A DNA stretch of 64,000 bases from Streptomyces phaeolivaceus (GCF_009184865.1 NZ_CP045096.1:6510001-6574000), one strand, 5' to 3'. Positions 1 to 8,507 are shown, counted from the first letter of the stretch. Numbers and translations are program-made. Notes: generated by a model not told the origin, from the sequence alone.

Positions 1-99
1 GGGTGCCGCCCCCGCCATGGACCCGCCGGCGAACAGCGTGGCCATCGCGACGGCGGCGGCGACGGTGGCGCGTCCCGTGGCTGGAACAGAGAGCTTCAT
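1..99 (-). CDS. Secreted protein, N-terminal fragment
   Basis: Only the first 33 codons lie in the window; the gene runs off the left edge. The ATG at 99-97 opens a frame beginning MKLSVPATGR and continuing with an Ala/Val/Met-rich hydrophobic stretch that ends in Gly/Ala residues. This has the layout of a Sec signal peptide, with a Lys at position 2, a hydrophobic core and a small-residue cleavage region. A GGAG lies about 10 bases upstream. The mature protein is not visible, so no function can be given. Confidence 0.55.
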   Translation of the reverse strand, partial: MKLSVPATGRATVAAAVAMATLFAGGSMAGAAP

Positions 100-127
100 A
101 GTGGGGGGCTCCGAATTCCATGGGGAA

Positions 128-161
128 CGCCATGGACATCACTGTTGATGTGTCCATGGCG
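128..161. terminator. 11-bp inverted repeat between rarD and the secreted-protein gene
   Basis: CGCCATGGACA at 128-138 is matched by its exact complement TGTCCATGGCG at 151-161, with a 12-base loop. It lies just downstream of the rarD stop and about 30 bases upstream of the start of the leftward secreted-protein gene. No T-run follows. It could terminate rarD transcription or be an operator for the secreted-protein gene; the sequence does not decide between these. Confidence 0.45.
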
Positions 162-219
162 AACCCGGTGAATGAGGTGCCTGGATGGTGCGGCGAGGAC
201 TGACTCTCCGTCAAGGGTG

Positions 220-1191
220 CTATTTGGCCAGCGGAAAACGCGCCTCGGTGACGTCGCCGGTGTCGGTGACGTCGGCGACCAGCTCCGCCATCCGCCGCCG
301 CGCCGACCGTGCCGTCCGCAGCGCGTCCCAGGTCAGCAGCGACAGCGCCAGCCACACCAGGGCGAAGCCCGCCCACCGCTCGGGGGGCATGGCCTCACCG
401 AAGTACCAGACGCCCAGCAGGAACTGGAACACCGGCGCCAGATACTGCAGCAGCCCCAGCGTGGACAGCGGCACCCGGATCGCCGCGGCCCCGAAACAGA
501 CCAGCGGCAGCGCGGTCACCAGTCCGGTCGCCGCGAGCAGCAGCGCGTGCCCGGTGCCCTCCGGCCCGAAGGTGGCGCCACCGCGCGATCCCAGCCACAG
601 CAGATAGGCCAGCGCGGGCAGGAACTGGATCGCGGTCTCGGCGGCCAGCGACTCGACGCCGCCCAGGTTGACCTTCTTCTTGACCAGCCCGTACGTGGCG
701 AAGGAGAAGGCGAGACAGAGGGAGATCCACGGCGGGCGCCCGTACCCGACGGTGAGGACGAGGACGGCCGTGAAGCCGACGCCGACCGCCGTCCACTGGA
801 CCGGGCGCAGCCGTTCCTTCAGCAGCAGGACGCCGATGGCGATGGTGACGAGCGGGTTGATGAAGTACCCGAGGGAGGCCTCGACCACCTGGTGCGTGTT
901 CACGGCCCAGATGTAGACGCCCCAGTTGACGGTGATCACCGCAGCCGCGACCGTGACCAGTGCGAGCCTGCGCGGCTGCCGTATCAGCTCACCGGCCCAG
1001 GACCAGCGCCGCAGCACCAGCAGCAGCACGCCGACGACCGCGAGGGACCAGACCATGCGGTGGGCGAGGATCTCCACCGCGCCGGACGGCTTCAGCAGGG
1101 GCCAGAAGAGCGGGACGAGCCCCCACATCCCGTACGCGGCGAAGCCGTTCAGCAGTCCTATCCGGTGTTCGCCCCTCGACTGCGCCGCCAC
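220..1191 (-). CDS. rarD: RarD-type EamA family permease
   Basis: Integral membrane protein of the drug/metabolite transporter superfamily, RarD branch. The frame carries about ten hydrophobic segments. Near the N-terminus it has the family pattern of a GLLNGFAAYGMWGLVPLFWP-like first helix, and the region WGVYIWAVNTHQVVEASLG is typical of RarD proteins. I chose the GTG at 1191 (323 aa) because GAGGAGGAGG sits 8 bases upstream and the family starts right before this first helix. The longer frame from 1275 adds a Gly/Arg-rich, non-family extension. RarD is named after chloramphenicol sensitivity in other bacteria; its real substrate is not known. The gene stands alone. Confidence 0.85.
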   Translation of the reverse strand: MAAQSRGEHRIGLLNGFAAYGMWGLVPLFWPLLKPSGAVEILAHRMVWSLAVVGVLLLVLRRWSWAGELIRQPRRLALVTVAAAVITVNWGVYIWAVNTHQVVEASLGYFINPLVTIAIGVLLLKERLRPVQWTAVGVGFTAVLVLTVGYGRPPWISLCLAFSFATYGLVKKKVNLGGVESLAAETAIQFLPALAYLLWLGSRGGATFGPEGTGHALLLAATGLVTALPLVCFGAAAIRVPLSTLGLLQYLAPVFQFLLGVWYFGEAMPPERWAGFALVWLALSLLTWDALRTARSARRRMAELVADVTDTGDVTEARFPLAK

Positions 1192-1386
1192 GGCCCCTCC
1201 TCCTCGCCCGGCCGCGCCACCGCGACCCCGAACCTCAGCCTCCCGAAGGTAACGCCGAGCACCCCCGGGTGTCATGCCCGTATCGGGATACGGTCATGAC
1301 AGTCGGGGGTGAGGCAACAGAGGGGAAGCAAGGGACACCGACGGGACCGCGCGACCCCGGGGGCAGGGGGCCGCCGTCCCGGAGGG

Positions 1387-2241
1387 TCACGCCTTCAGGG
1401 CCACCGCGATCGAGTCGGCGATCGGGGTGGTCGGGCGGCCGATGAGGCGGGTGAGGTCGCCGGAGGTGACGACCAGCTGGCCCTTCGCGACGGACGCGTC
1501 GACGCCCGCGAGGACCGCGGCCAGCGGCTCCGGGAGCCCGGCGCCGGTCAGGATGCCGGCGAAGGCCTCGACGGAGACCGGGTTGTTCGCAATCTCCTTG
1601 CCGGTCTGCCCGCTCAGCTCGGCCGCGTACTCGGCGAAGCTCCAGGCGACGTCGCCGCCCAGCTCGTACGTCTGGTTCTCGTGACCCTCGCCGGTCAGCA
1701 CGGCGACCGCGGCGGCGGCGTAGTCCGCGCGGGCCGCCGAGGAGACCCGGCCCTCACCGGCGGCGTGGGTGACGGCGTTGAACTGCAGCACCGGCGCGAG
1801 ATGCTCGGTGTAGTTCTCGTTGTACCAGCCGTTGCGCAGCAGGGCGTACGGCAGACCGGAGGCGAGCAGCGCCTTCTCGGTGCCCCGGTGGTCGTCGGCG
1901 AGCGCGGCCGTCAGGCTGCCCGGCGCGCTGGTGTAGGCGAGGAGCGCGACCCCGGCCGCCTTGGCGGCGTCGATCACGATCTGGTGCTGCGCGACCCGGC
2001 CCTTGTCGATCTCGCTGCCGGAGATCAGCAGCACCTTGTCGCCGGCGGCGAAGAGGCCGTCGAAGGTCTCGGGGATGTCGTAGTCGGCGACGGCGAGCTT
2101 GACCCCGCGCGCCGCGAACCCGGCGCCCTTCTCCTCGCTGCGGACGACAGCCGTGATCTGCTCGGCCGGAACCTTCTCCAGCAGCCCTTCGATGACGAAC
2201 TTGCCGAGGTGTCCGGTCGCTCCGGTGACGACGATGCTCAT
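1387..2241 (-). CDS. NmrA/QorB-like NAD(P)-binding oxidoreductase
   Basis: A 284-residue Rossmann-fold protein of the atypical short-chain dehydrogenase (NmrA-like) group. The dinucleotide-binding motif GATGHLG is at residues 7-13, followed by VVRSEEKG, which fits an NADP-type second strand. YTSAPGS and NGWYNENYTE are the usual central motifs of the quinone oxidoreductase QorB/YtfG group. The ATG at 2241 has GGAGAGG upstream. The gene is divergent from an HxlR-type regulator with a palindrome in between. This is the same layout as ytfG/ytfH in enterobacteria and qor2/qorR in Corynebacterium. A quinone or electrophile reductase controlled by that regulator is a reasonable inference; substrate unproven. 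Confidence 0.8.
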   Translation of the reverse strand: MSIVVTGATGHLGKFVIEGLLEKVPAEQITAVVRSEEKGAGFAARGVKLAVADYDIPETFDGLFAAGDKVLLISGSEIDKGRVAQHQIVIDAAKAAGVALLAYTSAPGSLTAALADDHRGTEKALLASGLPYALLRNGWYNENYTEHLAPVLQFNAVTHAAGEGRVSSAARADYAAAAVAVLTGEGHENQTYELGGDVAWSFAEYAAELSGQTGKEIANNPVSVEAFAGILTGAGLPEPLAAVLAGVDASVAKGQLVVTSGDLTRLIGRPTTPIADSIAVALKA

Positions 2242-2304
2242 GGTGAAACCTCTCCAGGGGGGCGGGTACGCCACTAACCCTAGGGGGTGCGCTAACTCTG
2301 CGAA

Positions 2305-2329
2305 AGTACCCACTTTGAAGTAAGGTACT
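2305..2329. promoter_or_regulatory. Nested palindrome, candidate HxlR operator
   Basis: AGTACC at 2305-2310 pairs with GGTACT at 2324-2329. Inside it ACTT at 2312-2315 pairs with AAGT at 2318-2321. The element sits between the divergent oxidoreductase and HxlR genes and reaches to within 4 bases of the regulator start codon. Autoregulation plus control of the divergent gene is typical for HxlR (DUF24) regulators; binding here is inferred. Confidence 0.55.
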
Positions 2330-2332
2330 GGC

Positions 2333-2731
2333 ATGGCCGTAAGTAAGGTGACCCCACAGCCCGCGAGCAAGTACGACGCGATGGACGGCGAGGGCATGTG
2401 CCCCTACCGCCTGGTTCTGGAGCATGTCACCAGCCGCTGGGGCGTCCTGGTCCTGATCGAGCTGCTGGAGCGGTCGTACCGCTTCAGCGAGCTGCGCCGG
2501 GCCATCGGCCGGGTCAGCGAGAAGATGCTCACCCAGACCCTCCAGACCCTGGAACGCGACGGCCTGGTCCACCGCGACGCCAAGGCCGTCATCCCGCCCC
2601 GCGTCGACTACTCCCTCACCGACCTCGGCCGCGAGGTCGCCGAACAGGTACGCGCCCTCGCGACCTGGACGAAGGACCGCATGGACGACGTACAGCAGGC
2701 CCGGGAGGCGTACGACGAGGCCCGGGGCTGA
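2333..2731 (+). CDS. HxlR family (DUF24) transcriptional regulator
   Basis: A 132-residue winged-helix DNA-binding protein. The family core is plain: CPYRLVLEHVTSRWGVLVL at residues 23-41, a recognition segment RFSELRRAIGRVSEKMLTQT, and a wing ending YSLTDLGRE. Cys23 corresponds to the conserved N-terminal Cys that senses disulfide stress or electrophiles in YodB, HypR and QorR. The ATG at 2333 is taken as start; the upstream palindrome overlaps its translation start region. It is divergent from an NmrA-like oxidoreductase and probably represses both genes. Redox sensing is an inference from the cysteine and the gene pair. Confidence 0.85.
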   Translation: MAVSKVTPQPASKYDAMDGEGMCPYRLVLEHVTSRWGVLVLIELLERSYRFSELRRAIGRVSEKMLTQTLQTLERDGLVHRDAKAVIPPRVDYSLTDLGREVAEQVRALATWTKDRMDDVQQAREAYDEARG

Positions 2732-2754
2732 ACCGGCCGGCTGAACCGGCCGGG

Positions 2755-2769
2755 CCCCGGGCGCCGGGG
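2755..2769. terminator. Small GC hairpin between convergent genes
   Basis: CCCCGG and CCGGGG flank a 3-base loop directly between the HxlR stop (2731) and the korB stop (2770). It is preceded by a twice-repeated CTGAACCGGC. It probably serves as a bidirectional terminator; there is no T-run. Confidence 0.4.
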
Positions 2770-3867
2770 TCAGCCGACCACGGTCCAGGTGTCGCCGCCC
2801 GCCAGCAGCGCGGACAGGTCGCCCTTGCCGTGTCGCTGGACGGCGGTGTCGAGCTGGTCGGACATCTGGGCGTCGTAGACGGGCCGTTCGACGGACCGCA
2901 GGACACCGATCGGGGTGTGGTGGAGGGTGTCGGGATCGGCTAGCCGGGAGAGTGCGAACGCGGTGGTCGGGGACGCGGCGTGCGCGTCGTGGACCAGGAT
3001 CCGCGACTCGTTCTCGGCCGTCACGTCGACCACCTTCAGATCCCCGGTGGCCTCGTCCCGTACGACCCCCCGCGCCCTTCCCCCACTCTCGGCTTCGCTC
3101 GAGCGGGAGGTGCCCCCGGTCCCGAACCGGATCGGCTCGCCGTGCTCCAGGCGGATCACGGCTTCCTCGGCCTGCTGCCGGTCCTTGAGGGCCTCGAAGG
3201 CGCCGTCGTTGAAGATGTTGCAGTTCTGGTAGATCTCGACGAGGGCCGTGCCGGGGTGGGCGGCGGCCTGTCGCAGCACCTCCGTCAGATGTTTGCGGTC
3301 GGAGTCCACGGTCCGCGCCACGAACGACGCCTCCGCACCGATCGCCAGCGACACCGGGTTGAAGGGTGCGTCCAGCGACCCCATCGGTGTGGACTTGGTG
3401 ATCTTCCCGACCTCGGAGGTGGGGGAGTACTGGCCCTTGGTCAGACCGTAGATCCGGTTGTTGAAGAGCAGGATCTTCAGGTTCACATTGCGGCGCAGGG
3501 CGTGGATCAGGTGGTTGCCGCCGATGGAGAGCGCGTCGCCGTCACCGGTCACCACCCATACCGACAGGTCGCGGCGCGAGGTGGCGAGTCCGGTGGCGAT
3601 GGCCGGCGCCCGCCCATGAATCGAATGCATCCCGTAGGTGTCCAGGTAGTACGGGAAGCGGGAGGAACAGCCGATGCCGGAGACGAAGACGATGTTCTCC
3701 TTCGCCAGTCCCAGTTCCGGCATGAAGCTCTGGACGGCGGCGAGGATCGCGTAGTCGCCGCAGCCGGGGCACCAGCGCACTTCCTGATCGGACTTGAAGT
3801 CCTTCATGGACTGCTTGGCGGTGGCCTTGGGGACCAGCTGCAACAGCTCGTTGCCGATGTCAGCCAT
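2770..3867 (-). CDS. korB: 2-oxoacid:ferredoxin oxidoreductase beta subunit
   Basis: Thiamine-diphosphate-binding subunit of a 2-oxoglutarate (2-oxoacid):ferredoxin oxidoreductase, which decarboxylates 2-oxoglutarate to succinyl-CoA and reduces ferredoxin. CPGCG at residues 33-37 and GIGCSSRFPYY give cysteines for the iron-sulfur site. GDGDALSIGGNH at 108-119 is the TPP/Mg binding motif. The 365 aa length fits the actinobacterial KorB family. The gene overlaps korA by 8 bases, so the two are translationally coupled. In mycobacteria the homologous KorAB supplies an alternative step in the TCA cycle. Here the neighbouring nuo cluster without an NADH module is a possible acceptor of the reduced ferredoxin (inference). 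Confidence 0.92.
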   Translation of the reverse strand: MADIGNELLQLVPKATAKQSMKDFKSDQEVRWCPGCGDYAILAAVQSFMPELGLAKENIVFVSGIGCSSRFPYYLDTYGMHSIHGRAPAIATGLATSRRDLSVWVVTGDGDALSIGGNHLIHALRRNVNLKILLFNNRIYGLTKGQYSPTSEVGKITKSTPMGSLDAPFNPVSLAIGAEASFVARTVDSDRKHLTEVLRQAAAHPGTALVEIYQNCNIFNDGAFEALKDRQQAEEAVIRLEHGEPIRFGTGGTSRSSEAESGGRARGVVRDEATGDLKVVDVTAENESRILVHDAHAASPTTAFALSRLADPDTLHHTPIGVLRSVERPVYDAQMSDQLDTAVQRHGKGDLSALLAGGDTWTVVG

Positions 3868-5797
3868 CGATGGCCTCCTTGAGAGCCGTGGCGAGCTGCT
3901 CCGCCTTGAACGGCATGCCGTTCACCTGGTTGTAGGAGTGGGCGTCGACCAGGTACTTCGCCCGGACGAGCAGGGCGAGCTGCCCGAGGTTCATCTCGGG
4001 GATCACCACCTTGTCGTAGCGCCCGAGGACCGCGCCCAGATTGCGCGGGAAGGGGTTGAGATGCCGCAGATGGGCCTGGGCGATGGCCTCCCCGGCCGTC
4101 CGCAGTCGCCGTACCGCCGCCGTGATCGGCCCGTACGTCGAGCCCCAGCCCAGGACCAGGGTGCGGGCCCCGTGCGGGTCGTCGACCTCGACGTCGGGGA
4201 CGTCGATCCCGTCGATCTTCGCCTGCCGGGTGCGGACCATGAAGTCGTGGTTGGCGGGGTCGTAGGAGATGTTGCCCGTGCCGTCCTGCTTCTCGATGCC
4301 GCCGATGCGGTGTTCGAGGCCGGTGGTGCCCGGGACCGCCCAGGGGCGGGCGAGCGTCTGCGGGTCGCGTTTGTAGGGCCAGAAGACCTCGGTGCCGTCG
4401 TCCAGGGTGTGGTTGGGGCCCTGGGTGAACCGCACGGTCAGATCGGGGAGTTCGTCGATCTCGGGGATGCGCCAGGGCTCGCTGCCGTTGGCGAGGTAGC
4501 CGTCCGAGAGCAGGAACACGGGGGTGCGGTAGGTCAGCGCGATCCGGGCGGCCTCGATCGCCGCGTCGAAACAGTCGGCCGGGGTGCGCGACGCGACCAC
4601 CGGCACCGGTGCCTCGCCGTTGCGGCCGTACATGGCCTGGAGCAGATCCGCCTGCTCGGTCTTGGTGGGCAGCCCGGTGGACGGCCCGCCGCGCTGGATG
4701 TCGACGACGATCAGCGGCAGTTCGAGGGAGACGGCGAGCCCGATGGTCTCCGACTTCAGCGCCACACCCGGCCCGGAGGTCGTCGTGACCGCGAGAGACC
4801 CCCCGAACGCGGCCCCCAGCGCCGCCCCGATCCCGGCGATCTCGTCCTCCGCCTGGAAGGTCCGCACACCGAAGTTCTTGTGCCGGCTCAGCTCGTGCAG
4901 GATGTCCGAGGCCGGGGTGATCGGATAGGAGCCCAGGTAGAGCGGCAGATCGGCCTGCCGGGAGGCCGCGATCAGCCCGTACGACAGCGCCAGGTTCCCG
5001 GAGATGTTCCGGTAGGTGCCGACGGGGAACGCGGCGGCGGCCGGCGCGACCTCGTAACTGACCGCGAAGTCCTCGGTCGTCTCCCCGAAGTTCCACCCGG
5101 CGCGGAAGGCGGCGAGGTTGGCGGCGGCGATGTCCGGCTTCCCCGCGAACTTGGCCGCCAGGAACCTCTCCGTGCCCTCGGTCGGCCGGTGGTACATCCA
5201 CGACAGGAGGCCGAGCGCGAACATGTTCTTGCTGCGCTCGGCCTCCTTGCGGGTGAGGGCGAATTCCTTGAGTGCCTCGACGGTGAGGGTGGTCAGCGGC
5301 ACCGGATGGACGCTGTATCCGTCCAGCGATCCGTCCTCCAGCGGACTGACCGCGTACCCGACCTTCTGCATCGCCCGTTTGGTGAACTCGTCCGTGTTGA
5401 CGATGATCTCCGCGCCGCGCGGTACGTCCCCGATGTTCGCCTTCAGAGCGGCCGGGTTCATGGCGACCAGCACATTGGGGGCGTCGCCCGGGGTGAGGAT
5501 GTCGTGGTCGGCGAAGTGCAGCTGGAAGCTGGAGACACCCGGGAGGGTGCCGGCGGGGGCGCGGATCTCGGCGGGGAAGTTCGGCAGGGTGGAGAGGTCG
5601 TTGCCGAAGGAGGCCGTTTCGGAGGTGAACCGGTCGCCGGTGAGCTGCATCCCGTCACCGGAGTCCCCGGCGAACCGAATGATCACCCGATCGAGTCGGC
5701 GGACGTCCTTCGTCCCCGCCGGATTGCGCTGTTCCCTCAGTTCTCCCAGAGCGGCTTCGTCGGCCTGCTCCGCTGGGCTGCTGACCTGGCTGGTCAC
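3860..5797 (-). CDS. korA: 2-oxoacid:ferredoxin oxidoreductase alpha subunit
   Basis: Partner of KorB, 645 aa. It is a fusion: the gamma-type domain comes first (IIRFAGDSGDGMQLTGDRF, about residues 39-57) and the pyruvate-flavodoxin-oxidoreductase alpha-type domain follows (GNLALSYGLIAASRQADLP and the segment TTSGPGVALKSETIGLAV near the middle). Start is GTG at 5797 with GGGAGGT 8 bases upstream. The stop overlaps the korB start. The pair forms a two-gene leftward operon. Upstream, about 300 bases separate it from the response regulator gene; I could not identify a convincing promoter there. Confidence 0.92.
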   Translation of the reverse strand: MTSQVSSPAEQADEAALGELREQRNPAGTKDVRRLDRVIIRFAGDSGDGMQLTGDRFTSETASFGNDLSTLPNFPAEIRAPAGTLPGVSSFQLHFADHDILTPGDAPNVLVAMNPAALKANIGDVPRGAEIIVNTDEFTKRAMQKVGYAVSPLEDGSLDGYSVHPVPLTTLTVEALKEFALTRKEAERSKNMFALGLLSWMYHRPTEGTERFLAAKFAGKPDIAAANLAAFRAGWNFGETTEDFAVSYEVAPAAAAFPVGTYRNISGNLALSYGLIAASRQADLPLYLGSYPITPASDILHELSRHKNFGVRTFQAEDEIAGIGAALGAAFGGSLAVTTTSGPGVALKSETIGLAVSLELPLIVVDIQRGGPSTGLPTKTEQADLLQAMYGRNGEAPVPVVASRTPADCFDAAIEAARIALTYRTPVFLLSDGYLANGSEPWRIPEIDELPDLTVRFTQGPNHTLDDGTEVFWPYKRDPQTLARPWAVPGTTGLEHRIGGIEKQDGTGNISYDPANHDFMVRTRQAKIDGIDVPDVEVDDPHGARTLVLGWGSTYGPITAAVRRLRTAGEAIAQAHLRHLNPFPRNLGAVLGRYDKVVIPEMNLGQLALLVRAKYLVDAHSYNQVNGMPFKAEQLATALKEAIDG

Positions 5798-6007
5798 TGA
5801 ACTGGACCTCCCTTGAGGCGGCTGTCCGGGAACGGCCGACCCGCCGGCCCTCCCAAGACCAACCCTACGTCGGCGGGGGCGGCCTTCCCTTGCGCGTTCG
5901 ACTGATCAATCCTGTTTTTCCCACCACCGAACGCCCTGACTTGTCACGATTTACCCGCCCCTGCCGCTTCCCTTGAAGACGCGCACGGTGGGCCGCTGGT
6001 TCTCGGT

Positions 6008-6062
6008 CGATCGCCGGTCGGGGTGCCGGTCGGGGTGCCGGTCGACGATCGACCGGCATCCG
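6008..6062. repeat. Inverted repeat with internal 12-bp duplication upstream of korA
   Basis: GGTCGATCG and CGATCGACC form a 9-bp inverted repeat around two copies of CCGGTCGGGGTG. It lies in the roughly 300-base stretch between korA and the response regulator gene, where no gene is visible. Function unknown. Confidence 0.4.
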
Positions 6063-6074
6063 GCGAGCACTCTT

Positions 6075-6091
6075 TCTGACACGGTGTCAGA
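6075..6091. promoter_or_regulatory. TCTGACAC-G-GTGTCAGA palindrome
   Basis: Two perfect 8-bp half sites around one central base, 3 bases beyond the response-regulator stop codon. The one-base centre makes it a poor RNA hairpin and more like a binding site of a dimeric regulator, for example TetR type. It lies about 280 bases upstream of korA. No cognate regulator is identified in the window. Confidence 0.4.
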
Positions 6092-6094
6092 TGG

Positions 6095-6766
6095 TCATGA
6101 ATTGAGGTAGGTGAGCACCGCCAGAACCCGGCGGTGGTCCCCGTCGCTCTGGGACAGCCCGAGCTTCAGGAAGATATTGCTGACGTGCTTCTCGACGGCC
6201 CCGTCGCTGACGACCAGCTGCCGGGCGATCGCCGAGTTGGTCCGCCCCTCCGCCATCAGCCCCAGCACCTCACGCTCACGCGGCGTGAGCCCGGCCAGCA
6301 CATCCTGCTTCCGGCTGCGCCCGAGCAACTGCGCGACCACCTCCGGGTCCAGCGCCGTACCGCCCCGGGCCACCCGCACCACCGCGTCCACGAACTCCCG
6401 GACCTCGGCCACCCGGTCCTTCAGCAGATATCCGACGCCACGGCTGGACCCCGCGAGCAGTTCGGTGGCGTACCGCTCCTCCACGTACTGGGACAGCACG
6501 AGCACCCCCAGCTCCGGATGGTGCTTCCGCAGCTGTACGGCGGCCCGCACGCCCTCGTCGGTGTGCGTCGGCGGCATCCGCACATCGGCGACGACCACGT
6601 CCGGCAGGTCTCCCTGCGCCGCGAACTCCGTGATCGTCTTGATCAGGGCGTTCCCGTCCCCGACCCCCGCGACGACGTCATGCCCCCGGTCGGTCAGCAG
6701 CCGCGTCAACCCCTCCCGCAACAGCACCGAATCCTCGGCGATGACCACCCGCACCCTGTCCTCCAC
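6095..6766 (-). CDS. NarL/LuxR-type response regulator
   Basis: A 223-residue two-component response regulator. The receiver domain has the acidic pocket AEDS (10-13), phospho-acceptor Asp61 in VVVADVRMPP, and Lys116 in YLLKDR. The LuxR-type HTH spans about 160-205 (LTPREREVLGLMAEG, then SDGAVEKHVSNIFLKLGL). I prefer the GTG at 6766 because GGGGGGACAAGG precedes it; a GTG at 6781 in frame would add five residues but has no ribosome site. It lies downstream of two sensor kinases of the matching class on the same strand. Either or both probably phosphorylate it; targets are unknown. Confidence 0.9.
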   Translation of the reverse strand: MEDRVRVVIAEDSVLLREGLTRLLTDRGHDVVAGVGDGNALIKTITEFAAQGDLPDVVVADVRMPPTHTDEGVRAAVQLRKHHPELGVLVLSQYVEERYATELLAGSSRGVGYLLKDRVAEVREFVDAVVRVARGGTALDPEVVAQLLGRSRKQDVLAGLTPREREVLGLMAEGRTNSAIARQLVVSDGAVEKHVSNIFLKLGLSQSDGDHRRVLAVLTYLNS

Positions 6767-6839
6767 GCCTTGTCCCCCCACGACAGCCGTACAACAGCTC
6801 CCAGCATCCCAGCATCGGAGCGCCCCACGGAGGGAAACA

Positions 6840-6874
6840 CAGTGACCCGCGCCCCAAAGGGGCGCGGGTCACTG
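6840..6874. terminator. 16-bp hairpin, Streptomyces intergenic repeat type
   Basis: CAGTGACCCGCGCCCC is followed by AAA and its perfect complement. It stands downstream of the second kinase gene (stop at 7012) and upstream of the regulator. The motif GCGCCCCAAAGGGGCGCGGG with a following ACTGCGCGA belongs to a repeat I know to be scattered at gene ends in Streptomyces genomes. A transcription terminator or processing hairpin is the likely role. Confidence 0.7.
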
Positions 6875-6940
6875 CGCGAACAACCACGACGAAACCGGCA
6901 CCCGCGCACGCCGAAGGGGCACCCACGGCGAGCAGGCGCC

Positions 6941-7008
6941 CCGCACAGCCCCGCACAGCCCCGCACAGCCCCGCACAGCCCCGCAGGGACTCGGCAGGGA
7001 CTCGGCAG
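6941..7008. repeat. Tandem 10-bp and 11-bp repeats after a kinase gene
   Basis: CCGCACAGCC occurs four times in tandem at 6941-6980. Two copies of GGGACTCGGCA follow up to the kinase stop codon region. Non-coding; a slippage-type array. Confidence 0.75.
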
Positions 7009-7011
7009 GGA

Positions 7012-8343
7012 CTACGCCGCCCGCCAGGGCAACTCCGCCGTCACCCGAGTCGGCCCCCCGGCCGGCGAGTCGACGACGAGGATCCCGTCGACCGCCCCGA
7101 TCCGCTCGGCGAGCCCCGCCAGCCCGGACCCGGCCCCCGTGTCCGCCCCGCCGACCCCGTCATCGATGACCTGCAACATCAGCCGGTTCTCGACCCTCCA
7201 CACATCCACGGTCGCCCGGGACGCCCCCGCGTGCTTGCTGACGTTCTGCAGCAGCTCGGACACCGTGAAGTACGCGATGCCCTCGATCGCCGGCACCGGC
7301 CGCGCCGGCAGGTCCACCTCCACCACCACCGGCACCGCGCACCGCGAGGCGACCGACGACAGCGCCGCGTCGAGCCCCCGGTCGGTCAGCACGGCCGGGT
7401 GGATGCCACGCGCCAGATCCCGCAGCTCCTGGAGCGCGGTCTTGACCTCACCGTGCGCCGAGTCGACCATCACCGCCGCCGCCCGGGGGTCCTCCGCCAG
7501 CTTCTCCTTCGCCAGCCCCAGATCCATGGCCAGCGCCACCAGCCGCGCCTGCGCCCCGTCGTGCAGATCCCGCTCGATCCGCCGCAGATCGGCGGCGGCG
7601 GTGTCGACGACGACCCCCCGGTCCGACTCCAGCTCCACGACCCGCGCCCCCAGCCGCGACGGCCCGAGCAGCGCGCCCACCATCACCCGGTCGACCGTCG
7701 TCAGCCCCCGCACGATCCACGGCGACGCCATCGTGAAGAGCAGCCCCACCAGCGCGGTCACGGTCACCTCGAACGGGTTGTCCAGATACACGGAGTGCGT
7801 CTCGTCCCCGTACAGCTGCAACCCGTCCTGCCCGGCCCACACGGGGAACACCCAGAACCACAGCGGATACGTCAGCAGCGCCCACCCGTACGTCCAGAAG
7901 GTGATCGCCACCCCGAAGGAGAACACCGACCAGGGGAACTGCACGACCGCGTACAGCAGTTGCCGCCACGACGACCCGCTGCGCAGCACGGCGCCCATCC
8001 AGGCCATCGCCCCGCGCCCCTTCGGCCGCAGCGGCTCCGGCGCGGACACCTCCGCCCCGAGCAGCGCCCGCGCCCGCGCCCGCTCCAGCGCGCCGAACCC
8101 CCGGCACCCGGCGAGCCCCGCCGCCAGCACCGGCACCCCGAGGAAGGTGATCAGCAGCCCCGCACCGACCGACACCATCGTGATGGCGTACGTGAACAGC
8201 ATGATCCCGATCGGCAGTCCCAGCAGCACATACCCGAACTCCCGCCAGCTGCGCGCCTCGAACGGCGCCCGCAGCCCGGCCGGCACCCGACGCCGCCGCT
8301 CCCCGCCCCAACTCCCGTACCCATGCCCGTACTCCGTGGCCAT
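7012..8343 (-). CDS. Sensor histidine kinase, NarL/DesK class (copy 2)
   Basis: A 443-residue membrane kinase. The N-terminal half holds paired hydrophobic segments (about residues 38-75 and 128-215) of the putative-sensor (PF13796-like) type. The dimerisation/phospho-acceptor motif is RRIERDLHDGAQARL with His261. The ATPase part has an N-box with Asn367 (SELLQNVSKHAG) and a G-box DDGVGG at 394-399. The ATG at 8343 begins MATEYGHGYG. It is closely similar, motif by motif, to the kinase just upstream (8623-9849), pointing to gene duplication. It sits between that copy and the single response regulator. The stimulus is unknown. Confidence 0.88.
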   Translation of the reverse strand: MATEYGHGYGSWGGERRRRVPAGLRAPFEARSWREFGYVLLGLPIGIMLFTYAITMVSVGAGLLITFLGVPVLAAGLAGCRGFGALERARARALLGAEVSAPEPLRPKGRGAMAWMGAVLRSGSSWRQLLYAVVQFPWSVFSFGVAITFWTYGWALLTYPLWFWVFPVWAGQDGLQLYGDETHSVYLDNPFEVTVTALVGLLFTMASPWIVRGLTTVDRVMVGALLGPSRLGARVVELESDRGVVVDTAAADLRRIERDLHDGAQARLVALAMDLGLAKEKLAEDPRAAAVMVDSAHGEVKTALQELRDLARGIHPAVLTDRGLDAALSSVASRCAVPVVVEVDLPARPVPAIEGIAYFTVSELLQNVSKHAGASRATVDVWRVENRLMLQVIDDGVGGADTGAGSGLAGLAERIGAVDGILVVDSPAGGPTRVTAELPWRAA

Positions 8344-8461
8344 CACCGTCGCCCGCCTTCGCTGTCCCGCAGTCCCGATGTCGTACCCCCACCTTGCTGG
8401 CCCCCGGCCGCCGGAACCATGGAGCGGGTCGGCGTCTCGATAGGGGGGTTTTCCCCACCCT

Positions 8462-8507
8462 CCGCGCCCCTGGAGCAGGGGGCGCGGCCCCTGCTCCAGG
8501 GGCGCGG
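8462..8507. terminator. 20-bp perfect hairpin between the two kinase genes
   Basis: A 20-bp stem beginning CCGCGCCCCTGGAGCAGG closes a 6-base loop (8482-8487). It lies in the 280-base gap between the paralogous kinase genes, which contains no ORF of coding character. It is probably a transcription terminator for the first kinase gene. Confidence 0.65.

Noticed and set aside
3804..5201. A 465-codon minus-strand frame within korA
   Set aside because: It is the +1 shadow of korA, Arg/Gly/Pro-rich, lacking the conserved oxidoreductase motifs that the 3860-5797 frame has.
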